From Microbacterium sp. 67-17 (lineage in GTDB: Bacteria; Actinomycetota; Actinomycetes; Actinomycetales; Microbacteriaceae): DNA of 64,000 nt. The DNA is taken from positions 186,001 to 250,000 of the forward strand of contig NZ_MKTR01000002.1 in NCBI RefSeq assembly GCF_001898325.1, written 5' to 3'. The position numbers were made by a program, and so were the translations under genes. The notes under the pieces were generated by a model. That model was not told the origin of the DNA. It worked only from the letters and a program-made list of their open reading frames with translations, and did no database searches. Within the stretch, counting starts at the first letter, position 1; each line of letters starts with the position of its first letter. Shown here one piece after another: positions 16,795-25,677 of the stretch.

Positions 16795-17271
16795 TCAGTC
16801 GAGTTTCTTGCGCAGGAAGACCTGCTCGACGCCGTCATCCCCCGGTACTCGCTCGCTCTCGACATACCCTTCGCGCTCATACAGGCGCAGATTCGCCTCC
16901 GACAGCGACCCGGTGAACAGCTCGGCGACCGTGGCGCCGGCATCCTTCCCCCTCTGCTCGACTGCCGCCAGCAGTGCGGTGCCGATTCCCTCGCCCTGCT
17001 GATCGGGTGCGATGGCCAGCCGCCCGATGAGCAGCAGCTCGCCGTCGTGCTGCGCGCGGACGGCTCCGACGATCCGGGGTCCCCGCAGCGCGACGCAGCC
17101 GAGGTTTGTGGCCAGCTCCGCGGTGATCTCCTCCAGCGTCTGCGTCAAGGGGGGCATGTGCGGGGTGCCGTAGATGAGCGCCTCCTGCACGAACGCGGCG
17201 CGCTGGAGCGTGAGGACCTCCCCGGAGTCTGCGGGAGTGATCGGGCGGATGTCGAGGTCGTCGCGGGTCAC
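16795..17271 (-). CDS. GNAT family N-acetyltransferase
   Basis: A 158-residue acetyltransferase with the acetyl-CoA-binding motif A as LAIAPDQQGEGIGTALLAAVEQ (Q/RxxGxG/A) and the late GSLSEANLRLYEREGYVESE. A GTG start at 17271, preceded by GAGG, gives the proper family length. A longer reading would run into a tandem-repeat array and looks non-coding. It resembles phosphinothricin/amino-group acetyltransferases in general form, but the substrate cannot be told. Divergent from rlmN across the 19-bp repeats. Confidence 0.82.
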   Translation of the reverse strand: MTRDDLDIRPITPADSGEVLTLQRAAFVQEALIYGTPHMPPLTQTLEEITAELATNLGCVALRGPRIVGAVRAQHDGELLLIGRLAIAPDQQGEGIGTALLAAVEQRGKDAGATVAELFTGSLSEANLRLYEREGYVESERVPGDDGVEQVFLRKKLD

Positions 17272-17309
17272 GACCTCACGGTACTGGGCGGGTCTCCTCG
17301 TGGGGAGGG

Positions 17310-17423
17310 CTTGACAGGGCCAACAGGGCGTCGCAGGGCCAACAGGGCTTGACAGGGCCAACAGGGCTTGACAGGGCCAACAGGGCGTCGCCGGGCCAAC
17401 AGGGCGTCGCAGGGCATGCAGGG
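17310..17423. repeat. 19-bp tandem repeat array, six copies
   Basis: Six consecutive 19-bp units occupy 114 bp of the divergent space between the GNAT gene and rlmN. Units are of two types: CTTGACAGGGCCAACAGGG (copies 1, 3, 4) and CGTCGCAGGGCCAACAGGG (copies 2, 5 and 6, with changes in 5 and 6). The CTTGACA type contains a perfect TTGACA, so each such copy could supply a -35-like hexamer toward rlmN. Confidence 0.9.
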
Positions 17424-17455
17424 GTGCGCGGCATCCGCTCGCTTACCCTGGAGTC

Positions 17456-18667
17456 ATGGCTCGCGCGCTTCCTCCCACGTCTTCCGGCGCGCCGCAGGTG
17501 CGCCCGGCCACCGAAGGCTGGCAGCAGAAGAAGGATGCCGAGGGGCGGCCGCTGCTGCAGTTCGCGAGCCCCAAGCGCGGCAAGCCTCCCGTGCACCTGG
17601 CCGACCTGACACCGGAACAGCGCGTCGAGAAGGCCAAGGAACTGGGTCTGCCGGGCTTTCGCGCCGGCCAGCTCGAGCGGCACTACCTGACGCGCTGGAC
17701 GAGTGACCCGGCAGAGATGACCGACCTACCGGCATCCGGTCGCGAGGAACTCGTCGCGGGGCTGCTGCCGCCGCTGCTGACCGAGGTTCGCCGGCTCGAC
17801 ACCGACAGGGGCGACACGATCAAGTTCCTCTGGAAGCTGCATGACGGCGCCCTCGTCGAGTCAGTGCTGATGCGCTATCCCGGCCGGATCACCCTGTGCG
17901 TCTCGAGCCAGGCCGGATGTGGAATGAACTGCCCGTTCTGCGCGACCGGCCAGGCGGGCCTCACCCGCAACATGTCGGCTGCCGAGATCGTCGATCAGGT
18001 CGTGCGAGCCAATCAGGTGATCGCCCGGGGGGAGCTCGGTGGCAAGCGAAGCACCGACCAGTCCCTTGAGCGTGTTTCGAACATCGTGTTCATGGGAATG
18101 GGCGAGCCACTGGCCAACTACGCCCGCGTCATGCAGGCCGTCCGCGTCATGACCGACAAGAAGCACGGCATGGGCATGAGCGCTCGCGGCATCACAGTGT
18201 CGACAGTGGGTCTGGTGCCGGCGATCACAAAACTTGCCGCCGAAGACATCCCAGTCACCTTCGCCCTGTCGCTCCACGCCCCCGACGATGAGCTGCGCGA
18301 CGAGCTCATTCCGGTCAATTCCCGCTGGAAGGTCGATGAGGCGCTGGATGCCGCTCGTGGCTACTTCGAGCGGACGGGGCGTCGGGTCTCGATCGAGTAC
18401 GCCCTCATCAAAGACATGAACGACCACCCGTGGCGCGCTGACCTGCTCGCGCAGAAGCTCAACGAGCGCGGGCGCGGCTGGGTGCACGTCAACCCGATTC
18501 CCCTCAATCCGACCCCGGGCTCGATCTGGACGGCATCCGAACCGGGTGTGCAGAACGAGTTCGTGCGGCGGCTGAATGCCGCCGGCATCCCGACGACCCT
18601 GCGCGACACCCGCGGCAAGGAAATCGATGGGGCGTGTGGGCAGCTGGTTGCGACCCAAGACGACTAG
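17456..18667 (+). CDS. rlmN: 23S rRNA (adenine-2503-C2)-methyltransferase RlmN
   Basis: A 403-residue radical SAM enzyme that methylates A2503 of 23S rRNA (and A37 of some tRNAs). The 4Fe-4S cluster motif is CGMNCPFC with Cys155, Cys159 and Cys162. GMGEPLANY binds SAM. The methyl-carrying cysteine lies near the C-terminus in IDGACGQL, and the second catalytic cysteine region is at the end of the barrel. A 45-residue N-terminal extension precedes the usual domain. The ATG start lies 32 bp after the tandem repeats, so the repeat array is part of its promoter region. Confidence 0.95.
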   Translation: MARALPPTSSGAPQVRPATEGWQQKKDAEGRPLLQFASPKRGKPPVHLADLTPEQRVEKAKELGLPGFRAGQLERHYLTRWTSDPAEMTDLPASGREELVAGLLPPLLTEVRRLDTDRGDTIKFLWKLHDGALVESVLMRYPGRITLCVSSQAGCGMNCPFCATGQAGLTRNMSAAEIVDQVVRANQVIARGELGGKRSTDQSLERVSNIVFMGMGEPLANYARVMQAVRVMTDKKHGMGMSARGITVSTVGLVPAITKLAAEDIPVTFALSLHAPDDELRDELIPVNSRWKVDEALDAARGYFERTGRRVSIEYALIKDMNDHPWRADLLAQKLNERGRGWVHVNPIPLNPTPGSIWTASEPGVQNEFVRRLNAAGIPTTLRDTRGKEIDGACGQLVATQDD

Positions 18668-18694
18668 GCGGCGGCGGCAGTTTCGTAGTTCTCG

Positions 18695-20143
18695 TCAGGA
18701 TGCCGAACTGAAGGCATCCACAGCGTCGGCGCGTGGCAGCGGGAGCGTGCGCGACTCGACATCGAAGACGCGCACCCGCCGCCCGGGCGCGAACGGCTCC
18801 CATCCCGGGTCGCCGTCGCGGATCATCCGCACCCACGCGTCGTGCATCTCGTGCGCGAGGCGCTGTGGCGGCGCATCCCCGGCCATCCGGATGCTGTCGG
18901 GTTTGTCGAGGCCGTCGAAGACGAAGCCGAGTTCGAGCGCGTGTCCGGCGCCGAGGCCGTCCACCGGGCTCTGCCAGGCGAACTCGTAGACGAAGGTCGG
19001 TGCAGTTCGGCGATCCGCCACCTGGGTCATCGGCGCTCGCAGCATCGAGTCCGTGAGCGCCTGCCCGAGCCGGTCGCCGGCGCCGGCATGCGGGGACTGC
19101 GTCCGATAGGCCCGCACCGCGGCGCGCGGGATCTTCAGCGCGAGATGGCCGAGCGTCGCCTGCCAGGGTGAGATTCTCGCGAGCGCGTCGGGGGTGAACC
19201 AGAGGCGATACTCGTCGGTATTGGTGCCGATCAGAATGGGTGCCGTGGCGGTGGGGAGCGCCGCTCGCGGGGACTCGGGCAGACTCTCGGGGTCTCGGGC
19301 CAGCAGGAATCCGGGCGCTCCTCGCAGTGGCGAGCTACCGGCGGCCTGCGCCGTGCGGGCGGCGAGAAGCTCGGCGGGGGACAGGGCCGCGAAAGCCTCG
19401 CGCGTGGCCGGTATGCCGAGTCGCTTCGCGAGTGCGCGGGTGACGCGTCCCGCTCGCTTGGGGACGGCGGCATCCAACGGACCGGACTCGATGATCGCGC
19501 CGGAGACGAGAGGCCCGGTGTCGGGGCGCGAGAGGAGGGCTCCCACCAGCGCCCCGCCGGCTGACTCTCCCATCACCGTGATGCGAGAGGGGTCTCCACC
19601 GAACGCGGCGATCTCGGCGTGGGTCCAGCGGAGGGCCGCGGCGACATCTTCGAGGCCGAGATTTCGCGGGGCATCCTCGAGCACCGAGAAACCCTCGGAA
19701 CCGAGGCGATAGTTCGCCGAGACGAAGACGACGCCGCTGCGGGCAAAGCTCGTTCCGTCGTAGCCGTCCAGCGAGCTGCCGCCGCGCTCGAACGCGCCGC
19801 CGTGGATCCACAGCACGACAGGCAGCGGCCCGGATGCCGGCTCCGGCGCGCTCGCCGGGGTCCAGACATTGACGGTCAGAATGTCTTCGTCGGTGCCGTC
19901 GCTGTTCAGGCTCGGCAGGAGCTGTCCGGTCCTGCCGCGGTAGGGCGTTTGCGGCGCCGCAGGACCGAACTGCGTCGCATCCCGCACTCCGGTCCAGCTA
20001 TCGGGTGCTGACGGCAGCTGAAAGCGCCGCGGGCCGAAGGGAGGGGCGGCGTAGGGGATGCCGAGGAACCGGCGGATGCCGTCGCTCGCGCCCCCGCGCA
20101 GTGGTCCGGTGCTGATCGTGGCTTCGGCCGTCTCGGTACTCAC
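18695..20143 (-). CDS. Type-B carboxylesterase
   Basis: A 482-residue alpha/beta hydrolase of the carboxylesterase/cholinesterase family. It shows FLGIPYAAPPFGPRRF, the oxyanion motif IHGGAFERGG, the nucleophile elbow GESAGGAL, the acid in IGTNTDEYRLWF and the histidine in GAGHALELGFVF. No signal peptide is evident, so it is probably cytoplasmic. Start GTG at 20143. It is divergent from an aldo/keto reductase (68 bp), on whose other side lies a second esterase of the same family; the substrates are unknown. Confidence 0.85.
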   Translation of the reverse strand: MSTETAEATISTGPLRGGASDGIRRFLGIPYAAPPFGPRRFQLPSAPDSWTGVRDATQFGPAAPQTPYRGRTGQLLPSLNSDGTDEDILTVNVWTPASAPEPASGPLPVVLWIHGGAFERGGSSLDGYDGTSFARSGVVFVSANYRLGSEGFSVLEDAPRNLGLEDVAAALRWTHAEIAAFGGDPSRITVMGESAGGALVGALLSRPDTGPLVSGAIIESGPLDAAVPKRAGRVTRALAKRLGIPATREAFAALSPAELLAARTAQAAGSSPLRGAPGFLLARDPESLPESPRAALPTATAPILIGTNTDEYRLWFTPDALARISPWQATLGHLALKIPRAAVRAYRTQSPHAGAGDRLGQALTDSMLRAPMTQVADRRTAPTFVYEFAWQSPVDGLGAGHALELGFVFDGLDKPDSIRMAGDAPPQRLAHEMHDAWVRMIRDGDPGWEPFAPGRRVRVFDVESRTLPLPRADAVDAFSSAS

Positions 20144-20211
20144 GTCTTCAGGGTAGGCCGGACTCACCACGAGCCGACCCCGCTGTCGCGGCGCAGCGAT
20201 AGCGTGGAGCA

Positions 20212-21222
20212 ATGGTCAACTATCGCTACCTCGGCAACAGTGGTTTCAAAGTCACGGAGATCACCTACGGCAACTGGATCACCCACGGCTCGCAGGTCGA
20301 GAACGACGCGGCCCTCGCGACGGTGCACCGCGCGCTGGAGCTCGGCATCACGAGCTTCGACACCGCCGACGTCTACGCCAACACGGTGGCCGAGCAGGTG
20401 TTGGGTGAGGCGCTGAAGGGCCAGCGTCGGGAGTCGCTGGAGATCTTCACAAAGGTGTACTGGCCCGTCGGGCCGGGCGGCGCCAACGACTCGGGTCTGT
20501 CGCGTAAGCACATCATGGACGGCATCCACGGTTCGCTCAGGCGCCTGGGCACCGACTACGTCGACCTGTACCAGGCGCACCGGTATGACTACGAAACCCC
20601 TCTCGAAGAGACGATGCAGGCGTTTGCCGACATCGTGCGCCAGGGCAAGGCGCTCTACATCGGTGTGAGTGAGTGGACGGCTGAGCAGCTGCGCGCCGGG
20701 CACGCGCTCGCCGAGGATCTCGGCATCCAGCTCGTCTCGAATCAACCGCAGTACTCGGCCCTCTGGCGCGTCATCGAGGGGAAAGTCATTCCGACATCGG
20801 AGGAGCTCGGAATCTCGCAGATCGTCTGGTCGCCGATGGCGCAGGGCGTGCTCAGCGGCAAGTACCTACCCGGTCAGCCGGCGCCCGTCGGCTCGCGGGC
20901 TACCGACGAGAAGAGCGGCGCCGGTTTCATCAAGCGGTTCATGACGGATGACGTGCTGAGCGCCGTGCAGAAGCTGCATCCGGTCGCCGAGCAGGCGGGG
21001 CTGACCCTGCCGCAGCTCGCCATCGCGTGGGTGTTGCAGAACCCCAATGTGTCGGCAGCCCTCGTCGGCGCCTCGCGCCCCGAGCAGCTCGATGACACCG
21101 TGAAGGCGTCGGGGATCACGCTGGATGCCGACACGATGGCGGCGATCGACGCAGCGCTCGGCTCGGTCGCCGAGACCGATCCGGCGCTCACCGAAGAATC
21201 CTCGCCCAAGCGTCGTCCCTAG
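20212..21222 (+). CDS. Aldo/keto reductase, voltage-gated-channel beta-subunit-like
   Basis: A 336-residue NADPH-dependent aldo/keto reductase. The catalytic tetrad region is visible as SFDTADVYANTVAEQVLG (Asp and Tyr), EIFTKVYW (Lys) and YQAHRYD (His). NQPQYSALWR and AWVLQNPNVSAALVGASRPEQL are typical of the KCNAB/YghZ branch, which reduces aldehydes such as methylglyoxal. The ATG at 20212 has a GGAG just upstream. It sits between two carboxylesterase genes, which suggests but does not prove joint work on ester or aldehyde compounds. Confidence 0.87.
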   Translation: MVNYRYLGNSGFKVTEITYGNWITHGSQVENDAALATVHRALELGITSFDTADVYANTVAEQVLGEALKGQRRESLEIFTKVYWPVGPGGANDSGLSRKHIMDGIHGSLRRLGTDYVDLYQAHRYDYETPLEETMQAFADIVRQGKALYIGVSEWTAEQLRAGHALAEDLGIQLVSNQPQYSALWRVIEGKVIPTSEELGISQIVWSPMAQGVLSGKYLPGQPAPVGSRATDEKSGAGFIKRFMTDDVLSAVQKLHPVAEQAGLTLPQLAIAWVLQNPNVSAALVGASRPEQLDDTVKASGITLDADTMAAIDAALGSVAETDPALTEESSPKRRP

Positions 21223-21233
21223 GGCGTGACGGC

Positions 21234-22769
21234 TCAGGGGAAGGCGAGAACCTCGTTTCCCCAGCCGGTGCGCAGCTCTCGATCGAGGTCGGGGACCACA
21301 CGGTCCTCGGCCTCGATCACGAGGGTGGCGCGGGTGTCGGCATCGAACGCAGGCCACTGCGCGGCGCCATCGGCGTTCGGGGCCTCCCCCTTGGCGAACG
21401 CCGTCCAGCGCTGCTGCATCCGCGCCGAGATCCGTTCTGCCTCCTGGCGGCCACCGAGCCGGAAGCTGATGTCGTGCGCGCGGGTGCCGAAGGTTCCCCA
21501 CACGTAGGGAAGCTCGGTAGCGTGGGTCGCCCCGATGCGCAGCAGGTGCAGCATCGGCGTCGCGTGGTCGAACCGGTAGAGCCACACCGGTGCGACGCGG
21601 GAATGCCCCTCGACGGCCCAGAGGGTCGGCATCCGGAACCCGATGTCGCGGGCGATCCCGAGTCCGACCGCGTGGTGGCGCACGCCCTCGTACGCCGAGA
21701 GCACCTGGGCCATCGAGGGGAGGTCGATGCCGGGGCGTTCGGTGCCGAGCTCGGTGAGCATCTGCTCGATCTGTTCCTCACGGATGGGCATGAGCGGCGA
21801 CTTCATCATGCGGAACAGGGAAGCCTCGTCCTTGTTGGTGCCGATCAACAGCGGCACCGGCAGACCACGCCCCTCGGCAAGGACCGTCGCCGGCGCCTCC
21901 GGCAGCAGCTCGCCGTCGATGACGGGACCGAAGGCGATGGTTCCCGGATGCTGCGCCGGGACCTCGGCGAACACCGTCATCCCCGCGTCGACGATCGTGT
22001 CGACCGGCAGCGCGCGCAGGTCCGCCGGCGCGGGGTTGCCCACTGCCGCCAGAAACAGCTCGGTGACGCTCGCAGCGCGCGCCTTGTCGTAGACACTCGA
22101 GACCGGCGAGGACTCGGCGATCGCGCAGGAGAAGAGCCCCGCAGCGCTCGGGACTGCGAGCAGTGTCGTCACGAGGCCCGCGCCCGCGGACTCACCGAAA
22201 ACGGTCACCCGCTCGGGATTGCCGCCGAAGGCGGCGATGTTGCGCTGCACCCATCGCAGCGCCAGCAGCACGTCTTTGAGCGCGAGATTTCCGTCGAACT
22301 GCTGCTCCGGGCCGGACAGACTCGACAGATCGAGGAAGCCGAGCGCGCCGATCCGGTAGTTGATCGTGACCACGACGACGTCGTGTCGCGCGAGGGCTTC
22401 ACCGTCGTAGACGGGCTGGCTGCTGGAGCCGAATGTATAAGCGCCGCCGTGCAGCCACACCATGACGGGCGCGGGGGTATCGGCATCTGCTCCACTCCAG
22501 ACGTTCAGGAAGAGGCAGTCCTCGTCGAAGACCGGGTCGGGTCCGAGATCGATCGCCGGATTCGTCTTCTGCGGTGCGGCTGGACCGAAGCTCGTGACCG
22601 TGGCGGTGGCCTCGGCATCAAGCGGCTCGGCGGGCACGGGATCGCGCCAGCGTGCGTCGCCGGTGGGGGGCTGTGCGTAGCGGATGCCACGCCACACGCG
22701 GATGCCGCCCGCAAGCTCCTCTCCGGCAAAGCGCCCGGCGGGTGCAGCGGCAACGGGGGTCTCGTCCAT
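21234..22769 (-). CDS. Type-B carboxylesterase (second copy)
   Basis: A 511-residue carboxylesterase of the p-nitrobenzyl esterase kind. It has WRGIRYAQPPTGDARW, the LHGGAYTFGS oxyanion loop, GESAGAGLVTTLL with the serine, IGTNKDEASLFRMM with the glutamate, and GATHATELPYVWG with the histidine. It is clearly related in family to the esterase at 18695 but is longer and diverged, so it is not a recent duplicate. Convergent with the aldo/keto reductase, with 11 bp between. Cytoplasmic by lack of a signal sequence. Confidence 0.87.
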   Translation of the reverse strand: MDETPVAAAPAGRFAGEELAGGIRVWRGIRYAQPPTGDARWRDPVPAEPLDAEATATVTSFGPAAPQKTNPAIDLGPDPVFDEDCLFLNVWSGADADTPAPVMVWLHGGAYTFGSSSQPVYDGEALARHDVVVVTINYRIGALGFLDLSSLSGPEQQFDGNLALKDVLLALRWVQRNIAAFGGNPERVTVFGESAGAGLVTTLLAVPSAAGLFSCAIAESSPVSSVYDKARAASVTELFLAAVGNPAPADLRALPVDTIVDAGMTVFAEVPAQHPGTIAFGPVIDGELLPEAPATVLAEGRGLPVPLLIGTNKDEASLFRMMKSPLMPIREEQIEQMLTELGTERPGIDLPSMAQVLSAYEGVRHHAVGLGIARDIGFRMPTLWAVEGHSRVAPVWLYRFDHATPMLHLLRIGATHATELPYVWGTFGTRAHDISFRLGGRQEAERISARMQQRWTAFAKGEAPNADGAAQWPAFDADTRATLVIEAEDRVVPDLDRELRTGWGNEVLAFP

Positions 22770-22888
22770 GGGAGCCTTCCAGGTCGGGTGAAAGCGCGGC
22801 GTCGCGACACAGCGTAGACGGTGGCGCTATGGGACCGAGTCCCGCTGTCGCTCGTGCGCCAGCATCCTGTGCCTGACACAATCGGGTC

Positions 22889-23278
22889 ATGCCGATCTGG
22901 CTCGCGGTCCTTCTGCTCACTGCTGTGTTCGCTGTGCTTTCCGCGTGGGTCAGCAGGCGCCTCCTGGATGCCCAGATCGGATGGGTCCGGGCGCTCGTGA
23001 CCTCCGCCGTGGTGTTTCTCGGGTCCCTCCCGCTGACGGTGTGGGTGTTCGAACAGGCTGACATCCTCGACGGCGATCGGGTTGTCGTCCAAAGCCCGAT
23101 CGTGTTGGCCTTCGTAGCCCTCGTGCTCGGCTGGATGTTCGCTGTTGTCGTCATCGTCCTCGTCACCCTCGAGTTTCTCTGGCCGAGCCGACCCCTCGGC
23201 AACCCTGTGACGATCGTGCGCGAGGCCTTCCGTCGCCGGGATCGTGGGCAGCCGACTACGGCGCCGTGGCGCTGGTGA
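22889..23278 (+). pseudogene. ABC1/UbiB kinase family protein, N-terminal remnant
   Basis: A 129-codon frame with two membrane helices (about residues 2-22 and 33-52) and a third at about 68-92, ending FLWPSRPLGNPVTIVREAFRR then RDRGQ. This is the usual N-terminal membrane part of actinobacterial ABC1/UbiB kinase-like proteins. After about residue 121 the frame runs out of register for 10 codons and stops. In the next frame the sequence continues as ADYGAVALVTEFSRALTEEL, which in intact relatives lies well over 100 residues later. The gene has therefore lost an internal segment with a frame change near 23245. A two-protein arrangement is possible but unlikely. Confidence 0.75.
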
Positions 23279-24381
23279 CCGAGTTCTCTCGCGCGCTCAC
23301 CGAAGAGCTCGACTACCGCGTCGAGGTGGCAAACGCCGAGATGCTGCGCGGTGCCATTGCCAAGACGCACGCGATGCCGTTGCGGGTTCCTCAGGTCTAT
23401 CGCGATCTGTGCACGCAGCGGATGATCGTGCAGGAGCGGATCGAGGGGGTGCCCTTCGGCAAGCTTCCCGAGGGCGCGGTGGAACCGGATGCCGCGCGGG
23501 AACTCGCCGACGGCGTCCTGGATGCTGTGTTCGAGCAGATCGCGGTGCGCGGGGTGTTCCACGCCGACCTGCATCCGGGAAACCTGATCCTCTGTGAGGG
23601 CGGAGAGGTCGCGCTGATCGATTTCGGCGCTGTCGGGGTGTTGGAGGCCAGCATGCGGCGCCTTCTCGTACCGCTGTTGACGGCGATGGAGGCAGACGAC
23701 GATCAAGCGGCGACGGACATCGTGCTGCTGCTGTGCGAGCCCGACCCCGACGGTGTCGACCAGGCCTCCCTCCAGCGTGATGTCGGCGCGATCATCACCC
23801 GGGTTCGAAACGCGCCCGCGGGGGAGGACGTGTTCCGGCTTCTGCTCGACACCCTTCGTCATCATCGGTTGGCGATGCCGCCGTCTCTGCTGCTGGTGTT
23901 CCGCACCCTCGGTTCACTCGAGGGGAGCCTGCGGCGGGTGTCGCCGGGCTATGACATGGTCGGTCAGGCACTCAGCCGGGCGCCGCACTTCGCCCGCAGC
24001 ATGCTGTCGCTGCGCACCGCAGCTCTCTCGGCTCAAACCCAGCTCGTTCTGGCTCTCGAACAGGTACGTCGGGCGCCCCGGCGCCTGGAGAACATTTCGC
24101 GATCCCTCGAGCAGGGCACCTTCTCGGTGCGGCTCCGCTCGTTCGAGAGCACGGGAGAGCGGCGATGGATCGAGGGAATGCTCGGCCAACTCACGAGCAC
24201 GCTCGTCGGGGTCACCCTTCTGGCCACGGGCATCGCCCTCGCGATCTCATCGGGCGGCCCGCAACTGACCGAGGATGTTCCGCTGTTCCCGTTCCTCGGC
24301 AGTGTCGTCGGCCTCGGCGGTCTCCTGCTGCTCGTGCGGAGCCTGCGCGCTGCGCTGCGTCGACGGGACGGCTCTACCTGA
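23266..24381 (+). pseudogene. ABC1/UbiB kinase family protein, C-terminal remnant
   Basis: A 371-codon open frame holding the second half of an ABC1/UbiB atypical kinase: LTEELDYRVEVANAEML, the catalytic loop FHADLHPGNLIL, the metal-binding ALIDFGAVG, and two C-terminal membrane helices. The conserved KxGQ motif, the Ala-rich nucleotide loop and the ATP-anchoring lysine are missing, because they lie in the deleted segment between this frame and the one starting at 22889. A GTG at 23266 would start it, without a clear ribosome site. ATPase function, and so the family's lipid/quinone role, should be lost. The stop overlaps the NUDIX start (TGATG). Confidence 0.75.
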
Positions 24382-24878
24382 TGTCAGTATTGAGCGCCGG
24401 GCTGCTGGCGTATCGCCCCGTCGTCTCGTCGTCGGATGGCTCGAGTGGTCTCGAGGTGCTCATCGCTCACATGGGCGGGCCGTTCTGGCAGCGCAAGGAT
24501 GCCGGAGCGTGGACGATCCCCAAGGGCGAGTACGACCCGGCCGGGGAGTCACCACTGGAGGCAGCGCGGCGGGAGTTCCGCGAGGAGCTGGGGATCGATC
24601 CGCCGGGCGGCACCGTGATCGACCTCGGCTCGTTCGCCGCATCGCGCAAGTCGATCACTGTCTTTGCGGTCGACGGATCAGGCCTCGACATCTCGCATCC
24701 GGTGTTCGGGGAGTTCGAGCTTGAGTGGCCGCCACGGTCGGGGAAGGTGGCGAGCTTTCCCGAGATCGACCGCGTCGAGTGGATGCATCTGGCCTTCGCT
24801 GCTGAGAAGCTCACCGCGTCGCAGCGGCCCGCGCTCACCGCGCTTGCTGCCGCACTCGGCACCCGCGGCGTCAGTTGA
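24381..24878 (+). CDS. NUDIX hydrolase
   Basis: A 165-residue NUDIX-domain protein. The Nudix box runs from GEYDPAGESP to REFREELGI, with the catalytic Glu pair in REFREELG; it carries one extra residue between the glycine and first glutamate compared with the consensus G-x5-E. WQRKDAGAWTIPKGEYD is the usual lead-in, like predicted diadenosine-polyphosphate or oxidised-nucleotide hydrolases. Start ATG overlaps the pseudogene stop (TGATG), so if the upstream gene is dead, translation may still depend on read-through coupling. Its 3' end overlaps the convergent gene by eight bases. Confidence 0.85.
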   Translation: MSVLSAGLLAYRPVVSSSDGSSGLEVLIAHMGGPFWQRKDAGAWTIPKGEYDPAGESPLEAARREFREELGIDPPGGTVIDLGSFAASRKSITVFAVDGSGLDISHPVFGEFELEWPPRSGKVASFPEIDRVEWMHLAFAAEKLTASQRPALTALAAALGTRGVS

Positions 24879-25623
24879 CCGGGTCCTCGGGTGCGGAGTC
24901 GACAAAGACGCCGACGCGGTCGCCCTCCAAGACGAACTGCAGCGCGGCACCGTCCCCGAAGCGTTCGAGAGCCGCTGCCGGCGAACCTGCATGGATCTGC
25001 ACTGACGCGGTCGGCGGGAAAGCCCCGGCGCCGCATCCGTAGTACGTCGGCCCGTTCGGGAAGCCCGACTCGTCGTCAACGTCCTCAGTTCTGAAAACGA
25101 CCAGGCACTCGCTGTCGACGCCGTCGCTCGAGTTGATGGCGGTTATCAGCGTGTAGCCCGCGAACTGAAACCCCACCGGGGGTGTATCTGTGCTCCCGAA
25201 CGACGGGGCGGTCGTCGATGGATCGGGCTCAAGCGCCGCAATTTGCCGCGCTCCCGAGCCCTCGGAGATCACCGGAATCGAGGCGAGGCCCCAGGTGACG
25301 GATGCGGCAAGCGTCGCTACCGCCAACACCGAAACGAGCCAGAAGGCGCGCGCCAGGGGGGGAACCCTGGTGAGGGGCGACCAAGCCGCGCGGCCACCGG
25401 ACTCGCTCGCCCGGTCGTCGCTGCTGGCGGCTGCCGCACTCGCGGATTCGGGGTCTTGGGTGCTGGCAGCCGCGGGCGCGTCCGGCGACGGCTGCTCAGT
25501 CCGCAGCTGCTCCTCAAGCTCGTGCAACCGGTCGTACGCCACCGGGTCGCGCAGGATGTCGGCGTCGGGGCCATAGGCCCGCTCGCGAAGCGCCTGCAAC
25601 TCAGCAGCGGCATCCTCGTTCAT
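24871..25623 (-). CDS. Single-pass membrane protein, tandem paralogue A, function unknown
   Basis: A 250-residue protein not recognised by function. Residues 1-40 hold a helical ELQALRERAYGPDAD segment, then a Ser/Ala-rich linker, one membrane helix at about 95-118 (FWLVSVLAVATLAASV) and an outside domain of about 130 residues with two or three cysteines (SECLVVFR, YYGCGAGAFPP) and the end ALQFVLEGDRVGVFVDS. It is clearly paralogous to the gene at 25678. I chose ATG 25623 because it aligns with the paralogue's start; ATG 25647 is an alternative. The outside domain may be disulphide-bonded. Confidence 0.75.
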   Translation of the reverse strand: MNEDAAAELQALRERAYGPDADILRDPVAYDRLHELEEQLRTEQPSPDAPAAASTQDPESASAAAASSDDRASESGGRAAWSPLTRVPPLARAFWLVSVLAVATLAASVTWGLASIPVISEGSGARQIAALEPDPSTTAPSFGSTDTPPVGFQFAGYTLITAINSSDGVDSECLVVFRTEDVDDESGFPNGPTYYGCGAGAFPPTASVQIHAGSPAAALERFGDGAALQFVLEGDRVGVFVDSAPEDPVN

Positions 25624-25677
25624 CGCTTCATGGTTGCATGACGCCACTCTTCCGGCGGTAGTGAACGACGGGCGGAT

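Noticed and set aside
16795..17361. Longer GNAT protein starting at 17361
   Set aside because: The extra 30 residues are translated tandem repeat and do not belong to the GNAT fold; GTG 17271 with a ribosome site is preferred.
17310..17423. CRISPR array
   Set aside because: The 19-bp units are contiguous with no spacers and no cas genes nearby; this is a simple tandem repeat.
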